From Cohaesibacteraceae bacterium (lineage in GTDB: Bacteria; Pseudomonadota; Alphaproteobacteria; Rhizobiales; Cohaesibacteraceae): a stretch of 12,095 bases of DNA. The position numbers and the translations under genes are program-made. Where the stretch lies: positions 327 through 12,421 of the forward strand of contig JAESRR010000200.1 of assembly GCA_016764535.1 (NCBI GenBank), written 5' to 3'. Positions 1-5,766 of the stretch are shown piece after piece (the first letter of the stretch is position 1; each line of letters starts with the position of its first letter). Below the pieces are notes generated by a model that was not told the origin of the DNA, searched no databases, and was given only the letters and a program-made list of their open reading frames with translations.

Positions 1-1606
1 CCTTAAGTTGATTGATCTGTTCTTCAACCATTGCAGAATCCGAGATCAACAATGATTCAGTAACTTCGAGTTCCAGCCTTTGTGCGCGAAACCTTGAAGT
101 ACCCAGCGCATTTCGAATCGTATCAACCAGATCACCCGTTTCGAATTGCCTTGCGGACAAATTGATGGAAATGAACAATGGTTCAGGCCACTCGCTGGCA
201 GTTGCAATGGCTTCATTCAGCGTCCAGACACCAATGTCGTTTATCAAACCGATCTCTTCTGCAACCGGGACAAAAACATCGGGCCCAACATAATTGTCAC
301 CATCATCGGGCAGTCGTAGAAGAGCTTCAAACCCGAGAATTTGTTTCGTGTCCGGATCGGTCAATGGTTGATAATTGAGTTCGAACAGAGATTCCTTCAA
401 TGCATGTCTGAGTTTTTTCTCAAGAACACGCCGTTCAATCATTGCACGTTCCATACCTTCAAAATATTCAACCATGGAACCTTTGCCAGTTTCCTTGGCA
501 TGGTAAAGAGCAAGATCAGCAGCACGGAGCGCGGCATCTGTGGTTTGTTTGCCGCACGACAAGTACACTCCAAGGCTTAGGCCACCCGAAATGGTTCTGC
601 CATCGTGCTCAAGCGGCAGGCTGACTTCAGCTAATACGCGCCGGGCAATTTCTATCAGTTCGTGATGATCAATATCGGGCAACCCGATTACAAATTCATC
701 GCCACCAAAACGGCCAACAATGTCACTCTCTCGAATGTTATGTGAAATTTTGTGGGCAACATGCTTTAAAAAAGCATCACCACCAGCGTGTCCATTTTCA
801 TCATTGATAATTTTGAAGTCATCAACATCAATAAAAATCACACCAATACCGGAGGAAAATTCTTCGCGTAAATCAAAGGCTTCCTCCAGGCGCAAAGAAA
901 ACGCCCGGCGATTATATACACCGGTCAACGCATCAAATTCGGATAACTTTCGTACCGCCACTTCGGCTTGTCTCGCTTGCTCGTTCCGCCGCACATAAAG
1001 TAGTGATGGAATTAGATAGGCAATCGCACACAGCAAAGGCAGCAATATCTCAAGTTTGGAAAAATTGGCATTTATGATGCTGGCAGAAGCTGTTTGGTCC
1101 ACATAAATTTCCAGAACGCCTATTACTTTCCCGTCAGGGGCAAAGGCCCGGACATAGGCTTCCACATACAGATCGGGCCTATTGGCTTTTTTGGTCCCGT
1201 CATTCAAAGAAATGTTGGCTATTCCCGTTTTGAAAACTGCAACGGCCTTTTTATTGATTTTTGACCACGCTGCACCTTTTTCGGCTCGAAACTGCATCTC
1301 ATCCGAAATAGTTGATATCGTTCCATCCGGCCGAAACAATTTGAAACGAAACACATCTCCAAATGCCACTGCATTATTGATGAGTTCCATTTGTTTGACT
1401 GACGGATTTCCTGTTTCAATAAGATTTTCTATATTCGGAATATTATTGCTAAAATACGCGATCCATTGCCTGGCTTTCTGCCCTGCTTCTTCTTTTGTCG
1501 ACGCAATAACCGACGCATTCACAGCATAATGTACCCCGGTTACCAGCGCCGCCATAATGGAGGTAACCAGCAGAAAAGGTATTAAAAAAGCTTTTAGCTG
1601 AGACAA
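1..1606 (-). CDS. Membrane-bound GGDEF-EAL protein (c-di-GMP cyclase/phosphodiesterase), 3' end cut off by window edge
   Basis: Translating the minus strand from a TTG at 1604-1606 gives 535 uninterrupted codons running off the window. Residues about 6-28 form a first membrane segment, about 30-180 a presumably periplasmic sensor region that I cannot assign to a family, and about 184-205 a second membrane segment. The GGDEF domain follows, with DALTGVYNRRAF and an intact GGDEF motif at residues 301-305; RESD lies five residues before it, matching the RxxD inhibitory I-site. The EAL domain starts near residue 405, with EALLR at 427-431, INLSARQF and ELEVTES, all typical of catalytic EAL domains; the later DDFG region is outside the window. 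The TTG start is chosen because GGAGG lies 5 nt upstream and a stop codon (1634-1636) closes the frame above. Known for the family: GGDEF makes and EAL degrades cyclic di-GMP. Both motifs look competent so far as visible, so the net direction of activity is unknown. Confidence 0.93.
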   Translation of the reverse strand, partial: MSQLKAFLIPFLLVTSIMAALVTGVHYAVNASVIASTKEEAGQKARQWIAYFSNNIPNIENLIETGNPSVKQMELINNAVAFGDVFRFKLFRPDGTISTISDEMQFRAEKGAAWSKINKKAVAVFKTGIANISLNDGTKKANRPDLYVEAYVRAFAPDGKVIGVLEIYVDQTASASIINANFSKLEILLPLLCAIAYLIPSLLYVRRNEQARQAEVAVRKLSEFDALTGVYNRRAFSLRLEEAFDLREEFSSGIGVIFIDVDDFKIINDENGHAGGDAFLKHVAHKISHNIRESDIVGRFGGDEFVIGLPDIDHHELIEIARRVLAEVSLPLEHDGRTISGGLSLGVYLSCGKQTTDAALRAADLALYHAKETGKGSMVEYFEGMERAMIERRVLEKKLRHALKESLFELNYQPLTDPDTKQILGFEALLRLPDDGDNYVGPDVFVPVAEEIGLINDIGVWTLNEAIATASEWPEPLFISINLSARQFETGDLVDTIRNALGTSRFRAQRLELEVTESLLISDSAMVEEQINQLK

Positions 1607-1640
1607 TACAGCCTCCAGATTTTGGTGATATCCTCATCTC

Positions 1641-1683
1641 ACCAGTGTAAATCCAACCGACTTGATCAATAACAGACCAGTGT
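1641..1683. repeat. Pair of 8-bp direct repeats upstream of the GGDEF-EAL gene
   Basis: The octamer ACCAGTGT occurs at 1641-1648 and again at 1676-1683, 35 bp apart, both in the 160-bp gap in front of the GGDEF-EAL gene. On the minus strand the upstream copy (ACACTGGT) sits directly after TATATT (1690-1685), a possible -10 element, so it would overlap the transcription start if that promoter is real. No good -35 hexamer lies at the usual distance. The repeats could be an operator or chance. Confidence 0.3.
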
Positions 1684-1766
1684 TAATATAGCGTACCTAA
1701 CCCTTCGTCGGCCAGGGCACCATGGCGGGGACATTTGTTCCGTTTACAACATAATTCCATATTCAA

Positions 1767-3023
1767 TCATATGGTTACTCTTAACTTCGTATAATTATGC
1801 TCAATCCAATCAACGGCTTCAGATACGCCATTTTCATTTCCCAGTTTGAGACCAAGCAATTCAGCATTCTGTCTGTATAGTGAATTACTGACCAGAACAT
1901 CCAGTGCTTTTACAAGTTTCCCGATTGTAAGATGTCTCATCCGGATCGGTTTTGGTCCACATTGCAAAGCATGCACTCGCGCACCCCAAAATGGTTGATC
2001 AACAATATGGGATACAATCAGCGTTGGCAGCCCCGCCCGTAGGCCTGCAGCTGTTGAACCGGCGCCACCGTGATGAACAACAGCTGAAACATGTTTGAAC
2101 AACTCCTGATGCGGCACATCCTTGATTACACAAAAATTACCTGGCAAGTCTCCTGTATGAATGCCGCCCCATCCCTCATCGACCAGGACCCTGCCGCCCC
2201 AGTTTTTGAGAGCAGAGAGTACCACATCATTGGTTTTTTGATTGTTGAACGGCATTGATCCAAAACCAAAATAGATCGGTTTCTCACCAGCCTCCAGGAA
2301 TGCCTTAAGTTCATTATCGGGAGCCCAGTCAGGATCATCGCGGGGAAACCAAAATCCCGTTTGTTTGATGGATTTTTTCCAATCGGATGGTCGGGGAACC
2401 AAACAGGGCGAAAATGCGCAAAGAGAACGAATACGGGGTTTGTTCCACCAAACTCCAGTGGGCTGAATAGCCGGGAGATTGAGCAGTTCATTGCGAATTT
2501 TATTGCGCAACCCCACATTAAACCTGTTTTGCAATTTCAGAATTGCATAAATTTTCCAGTTCAACCATGGGCCCAGATTTATATTTCCAAATAGAAAAAA
2601 CGGGAATTTTGCAGTTTGGTGAAGCGGCTGTAACGCCGTTACCACAACCGGAATTCCATATTTTTCAGCACTATCAGTAGCATAATAGCACTTGGGATGT
2701 GCGATAATAAGATCTGCATTTTCAGTAATCCGCGGCAAACACAGCATTCCGTCCCGCAGCATCCCGGTGCCCAGGCGTGCCAGTTTAAGCAGGCTCCGCA
2801 ACAAACCGAAAGACCCTGCAATTCCTTCGCCGTGATCAACCAGCAATTCTTTCATGGATCCCTGCAAGCGAAAAAAAAGCACTCCTTGTCTGGAAACGAA
2901 ATCATCAAAATTTTCCGGAGCTGCAAGACATAAAGTATGGCCACGCAATTGTAGTTCCATTGCCAAAGCGAGGAATGGCTGTACGTCACCCCTTGTGCCT
3001 GTTGTAACAATGACGATGTGCAT
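1767..3023 (-). CDS. GT1-family glycosyltransferase, sterol-glucosyltransferase / MGT type
   Basis: A 418-residue protein with the two-Rossmann layout (GT-B fold) of nucleotide-sugar-dependent glycosyltransferases. The N-terminus has TTGTRGDVQPFLALA at about 7-21, the acceptor-side signature of the sterol 3-beta-glucosyltransferase, rhamnosyltransferase and antibiotic GT group. The C-terminal half has HHGGAGSTAAGLRAG from about 317 and DQPFWGARVHALQCGPKPI from about 342, the nucleotide-sugar binding region of the same group. The start is set at 3021-3023 (MHIVIVTTG) because AGGA lies 7 nt upstream and the family begins at this beta strand; the frame stays open to 3080, adding 19 unlikely residues. 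No signal peptide or membrane segment is obvious. No lipid, polyketide or polysaccharide genes adjoin it, so donor and acceptor are unknown; a lipid, sterol/hopanoid or hydrophobic small molecule is an inference from the family. Confidence 0.9.
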   Translation of the reverse strand: MHIVIVTTGTRGDVQPFLALAMELQLRGHTLCLAAPENFDDFVSRQGVLFFRLQGSMKELLVDHGEGIAGSFGLLRSLLKLARLGTGMLRDGMLCLPRITENADLIIAHPKCYYATDSAEKYGIPVVVTALQPLHQTAKFPFFLFGNINLGPWLNWKIYAILKLQNRFNVGLRNKIRNELLNLPAIQPTGVWWNKPRIRSLCAFSPCLVPRPSDWKKSIKQTGFWFPRDDPDWAPDNELKAFLEAGEKPIYFGFGSMPFNNQKTNDVVLSALKNWGGRVLVDEGWGGIHTGDLPGNFCVIKDVPHQELFKHVSAVVHHGGAGSTAAGLRAGLPTLIVSHIVDQPFWGARVHALQCGPKPIRMRHLTIGKLVKALDVLVSNSLYRQNAELLGLKLGNENGVSEAVDWIEHNYTKLRVTI

Positions 3024-3104
3024 TTTAGAATCCTGATTGCAAATGCCATATAGTGCCATCAAAGCACCGCAGCGGTTCAATCTGGATTGTCAATTTTGGT
3101 AAAT

Positions 3105-3179
3105 TGGCTGGGGCGGCAGGATTCGAACCTACGCATGGCGGCATCAAAAGCCGCTGCCTTACCACTTGGCGACGCCCCA
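3105..3179 (-). tRNA. tRNA-Gln (anticodon UUG), with encoded CCA
   Basis: Read on the minus strand, the sequence starts TGGGGCG (3179-3173) and closes with CGCCCCA (3115-3109), giving a full 7-bp acceptor stem. Its U1-A72 end pair is the usual glutamine tRNA feature. A GCGGC/GCCGC anticodon stem encloses the loop TTTTGAT, so the anticodon is TTG. GGTTCGAATCC forms the T arm. The discriminator G (3108) is followed by an encoded CCA (3107-3105). It lies 82 bp from the glycosyltransferase start and on the same strand. Confidence 0.97.
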
Positions 3180-3207
3180 GCAAACGCGAATTGCGTTGAA
3201 CGTAAAC

Positions 3208-3236
3208 TCTATAATCGCTTCGTTTCTGCCCTGCAA
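3208..3236 (-). promoter_or_regulatory. Candidate sigma-70 promoter for tRNA-Gln
   Basis: On the minus strand TTGCAG (3236-3231) and TATAGA (3213-3208) are separated by exactly 17 bp, and a start about 7 nt further on would lie roughly 20-25 nt before the mature tRNA 5' end. The -10 is fair and the -35 matches only in its TTG. It is the best candidate I see in this gap. Confidence 0.35.
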
Positions 3237-3245
3237 TCGAATAAT

Positions 3246-3275
3246 TCAGTTAATCCAAAGCTGTGTTTTAACTGA
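3246..3275. promoter_or_regulatory. 8-bp perfect inverted repeat upstream of the aldolase-allA unit (possible operator)
   Basis: TCAGTTAA at 3246-3253 is mirrored by TTAACTGA at 3268-3275 with 14 bp between. The arm centres are 22 bp apart, close to two helical turns, as expected for a dimeric regulator. It lies about 50 bp upstream of the candidate -10 of the aldolase gene and also upstream of the tRNA promoter on the other strand. No regulator gene is visible nearby. It could be chance in an AT-rich gap. Confidence 0.3.
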
Positions 3276-3324
3276 CCCGGTTTCAGGAACGCAAAATCAC
3301 TTTCATCGGGCATCAAGATTCGCA

Positions 3325-3330
3325 TATACT
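3325..3330 (+). promoter_or_regulatory. Candidate -10 element for the aldolase-allA unit
   Basis: TATACT matches the sigma-70 -10 consensus at five of six bases and would give a 5' leader of about 22 nt. The sequence 17 bp upstream (TTCATC) is a poor -35, so the promoter may be weak or activator-dependent. GGAA, 6 nt before the ATG at 3360, is the likely ribosome binding site. Confidence 0.35.
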
Positions 3331-3359
3331 GCGGTCACTCAAGTCAACCGGAACTTCCC

Positions 3360-4019
3360 ATGCAAAATTTAGATGTCTCAAAATCGATCATTGATCATTG
3401 CCTGTTGATGAATGATAGCGGGCTTAACCAGGGCACTTCTGGAAACATCAGCGTTCGACAGGGCGCAAACATGCTAATCACGCCGAGCGCCTTGGCATAC
3501 GAGCTCATGAAGCCGGAAGATATCGTTCTGATGCCCATCAACGACAATTTTGATCTCTCCCGCCTTAAACGCAAACCTTCTTCGGAATGGCGTTTTCATG
3601 CGGCTATTCTCGCAGCAAGGCCGGAAGTAAATGCTATTGTTCATACACACTCACCTTATGCGACTTCTCTGGCAATGGTTCGTAAATCCATCCCGGCATG
3701 TCATTATATGATTGCGGTTTTTGGTGGAAATGACGTGCGTTGTTCCGACTATGCCATTGTTGGATCACCGGCTTTGGCAGAAACAGCGCTAGATGCACTA
3801 AAGGATCGCTTTGGCTGTCTATTGGCCAATCATGGTATGATTGCACTTGGCGAAACACTTGAAAAGGCGATGTGGCGAGCAGCCGAGCTCGAGACCCTCG
3901 CCCGCCAATATTGTATTGCATTGAGCGTCGGAGAGCCAGCCTTGCTGAATGAAACAGAGATGGAAGAAATGCATGCATTAATGTCTTCCTATGGTCTGCA
4001 ATCGACATCTGAAGAATGA
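3360..4019 (+). CDS. Class II aldolase/adducin family protein, L-fuculose-phosphate-aldolase-like
   Basis: A 219-residue protein, close to the usual length of E. coli FucA-type aldolases. Visible motifs in order: SGNIS (27-31), TPSAL (41-45), KPSSEWRFH (72-80), VHTHSPYAT (94-102), HYMIAVFGGN (115-124) and LLANHGMIALG (154-164). H95, H97 and H158 are the expected zinc ligands and E76 the expected catalytic glutamate, so the site appears complete. Known for the family: zinc-dependent cleavage of sugar phosphates to dihydroxyacetone phosphate plus an aldehyde, or related decarboxylations. The pattern is nearest to fuculose/ribulose-phosphate aldolases, but no fucose pathway gene adjoins it. It precedes allA on the same strand by 39 bp with no terminator between, so the two are probably cotranscribed, which points to an as yet undefined substrate. 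Substrate assignment is uncertain; family assignment is firm. Confidence 0.9.
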   Translation: MQNLDVSKSIIDHCLLMNDSGLNQGTSGNISVRQGANMLITPSALAYELMKPEDIVLMPINDNFDLSRLKRKPSSEWRFHAAILAARPEVNAIVHTHSPYATSLAMVRKSIPACHYMIAVFGGNDVRCSDYAIVGSPALAETALDALKDRFGCLLANHGMIALGETLEKAMWRAAELETLARQYCIALSVGEPALLNETEMEEMHALMSSYGLQSTSEE

Positions 4020-4058
4020 ACCAACCATAATCATTTCTGTCTGTCATTAAGGAACACC

Positions 4059-4556
4059 ATGAAAACGCTTACAACTGAACCGCTTACACTAAACTCGTTC
4101 ATCGGATTTGGTGAAGTTATTGAAGCCGATCATGATAAAAGCTTCCTGATCAACGAGGGTACAACACGGCGGTTTCATGCGCTCGCAACTACCGATGTTA
4201 TGCAAAATAACGGCGAAGCGATCCTGTCAATTTTTCGGGGTACACCCAGGGATATGCCATTGTTAATTTCAATGATGGAACGACATCCGCTTGGTTCTCA
4301 GGCTTTTATGCCGATGTCCCGGAACAACTGGCTGGTACTGGTAGCCAGAGGTGTGGATACTCCCGAGCCCCAAACCTTGCGCCTGTTCTCGGCACGCGGT
4401 GATCAAGGCGTGCAATATGGTAAAAATATCTGGCATCACCCGCTTTTGGTCCTCGGAGAACCACAGGATTTCCTCATCGTGGATCGGGCAGGCGAAGGTG
4501 AAAATCTTGAGGAACATCATTATGCAAAGCCGGTTGCCGTCATTTCTCTTGATTAG
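4059..4556 (+). CDS. allA: Ureidoglycolate lyase
   Basis: A 165-residue cytosolic protein (E. coli AllA is about 160). It shows the family blocks: FIGFGEVIE (14-22), INEGTTRRFHALA (31-43), AILSIFR (54-60), MERHPLGSQAFMPM (73-86), GVQYGKNIWHHPLL (117-130) and DFLIVDRAG (137-145). Known for the family: it splits ureidoglycolate into glyoxylate and urea, the last step of one ureide branch of purine nitrogen use. AAGGA lies 5 nt before the ATG. It follows the class II aldolase gene closely on the same strand. Allantoinase, allantoicase and urease genes are not in the window, so the upstream steps must be encoded elsewhere. Its 3' end overlaps the convergent DUF2817 gene by 17 bp. Confidence 0.93.
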   Translation: MKTLTTEPLTLNSFIGFGEVIEADHDKSFLINEGTTRRFHALATTDVMQNNGEAILSIFRGTPRDMPLLISMMERHPLGSQAFMPMSRNNWLVLVARGVDTPEPQTLRLFSARGDQGVQYGKNIWHHPLLVLGEPQDFLIVDRAGEGENLEEHHYAKPVAVISLD

Positions 4557-5607
4557 GATCGTCAATTAAATTCAGTGCCCCTGCAGAGCCGTCAAGTTCA
4601 TCAATCATGGCTGCGGCCACCGATAGACTTCGTGCCAGTGTTTGAGCGCACCAGACACGCTCATTTATGAATAGTGCATCTTTTACCTGTTTTTTGATTT
4701 CCGGAGCAAGTGGCGTATTGGGGGGTGATCTGAACGCCAGCCAATTATCTCCGCGATGAGCTTGTAAAATCTCCGCGAAAGGCAAAGTGCCAAATTCCAG
4801 AATAATCTTCATCGGATCATCAATATGATCAAGCTCGTCAAGGGCATCGACAACCAGGCCACCAATCAATTTCCAATCTGCGGTTTCACGAGGAATTTCA
4901 TGCATTCGCATGATCTCACCAAATCCTTTTGGCCCAAGACCTGTATGAATATCGAGAATTGCTGCCCGTTTTGCTCCCGCCCCATACCGCTTTAGTATAT
5001 CGACAAAATTTCCAACGCACCATGATCGTTCCGTACCACCATAAAACAGTCCGTCTGGAAAATGGTATTGCCCGGCCAACACGCGTTGCGTCAGGGATTC
5101 CTTTCCTTTGATCGCAACATAATCAGCTAATTCGATGTCTTTTGATTCGCGAATTGACCCCGTCCATTCGGGTGTACAAATTGCTGAATGTAAATTTGCA
5201 TAGTCGGCATTTTCCGGCAAATCCTGTTCAAAATTGCGGTAGTTGCGATTCAGATCGACATTGTTCTCATCCGGTCTCGTGCATCTTGCACTCCCGACTG
5301 GATTTACAGCATGAACCATGACCACTGCGACATCTTCTGGCAGGTTTTGCGGATAAATATCAAGCAATCCCAATTGATGTGCAGAACCGGTGGTAAGTTC
5401 TGTGCCGTGTACACCCGATGAAATGAACAACACATTTTTTGCTGAACCGGAACCTATACGGACGACATCAACAGCAACTGGACCACGCATATCCGCAATT
5501 TTCGGGTGCGGAATAGTTTCAATCGGCAAGCCAAGTTCGTAGCAGCGTTCAAGGAATTTCCCACGCGCCTTAAAATAATCCGTTGAATATAGTGTATGTG
5601 CAACCAT
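4540..5607 (-). CDS. DUF2817 protein, M14 zinc-carboxypeptidase-like hydrolase
   Basis: A 355-residue protein of the DUF2817 family, which shares the fold of M14 metallocarboxypeptidases. The zinc-site motif is SSGVHGTE, giving H67 and E70; NPVGSARCTRPDENNVDLNR follows (102-121), matching the substrate-carboxylate-binding segment; DIHTG supplies the third ligand H221; and LEFGT supplies E271 at the place of the catalytic glutamate. All key residues are therefore present. No signal peptide is seen, so it is probably cytosolic. The family has no well-established substrate that I can name; a peptide, amide or N-acyl amino acid substrate is an inference. The ATG at 5605-5607 has a weak GGAAA 5 nt upstream. 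The gene is divergent from the M3 peptidase gene (159-bp gap) and convergent with allA, overlapping its last 17 bp. Confidence 0.88.
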   Translation of the reverse strand: MVAHTLYSTDYFKARGKFLERCYELGLPIETIPHPKIADMRGPVAVDVVRIGSGSAKNVLFISSGVHGTELTTGSAHQLGLLDIYPQNLPEDVAVVMVHAVNPVGSARCTRPDENNVDLNRNYRNFEQDLPENADYANLHSAICTPEWTGSIRESKDIELADYVAIKGKESLTQRVLAGQYHFPDGLFYGGTERSWCVGNFVDILKRYGAGAKRAAILDIHTGLGPKGFGEIMRMHEIPRETADWKLIGGLVVDALDELDHIDDPMKIILEFGTLPFAEILQAHRGDNWLAFRSPPNTPLAPEIKKQVKDALFINERVWCAQTLARSLSVAAAMIDELDGSAGALNLIDDPNQEK

Positions 5608-5766
5608 GTTGTTTCCAGCAAACTGAGTCTTTTTCCGAGTGTATCAACTCACTGCTTTTGACATAGTTTAAAAATACATGATGCAGACAAACGGTGTTTC
5701 AGACACATCTCATTCAGATTATTGATGCATAACCGAACAAACAGCCGTCCAAATGAAAGATGTTCC

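Noticed and set aside
1..1606. Plus-strand open frames over the GGDEF-EAL gene (for example 720-998 and 1182-1529)
   Set aside because: They show no recognisable domain and lie opposite a continuous, motif-bearing minus-strand coding region.
1757..1774. Hairpin CCATAT/ATATGG overlapping the glycosyltransferase stop codon
   Set aside because: Six AT-rich pairs and no T tract; too weak to call a terminator.
3024..3080. 19-residue N-terminal extension of the glycosyltransferase
   Set aside because: The family begins at the MHIVIVTTGTRGD strand and an AGGA site precedes that ATG.
3088..3093. Perfect minus-strand TTGACA just downstream of tRNA-Gln as promoter for the glycosyltransferase
   Set aside because: The sequence 16-18 bp downstream (around GCGGTG) does not resemble a -10.
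1767..3179. Genomic island integrated at the 3' end of tRNA-Gln
   Set aside because: The glycosyltransferase and GGDEF-EAL genes lie on the expected side, but I see no integrase and no second copy of the tRNA 3' end within the window.
5658..5663. Perfect TTGACA on the plus strand upstream of the M3 peptidase gene
   Set aside because: No acceptable -10 lies 15-19 bp downstream (the hexamers there read like ATGCAG), so I do not call a promoter.
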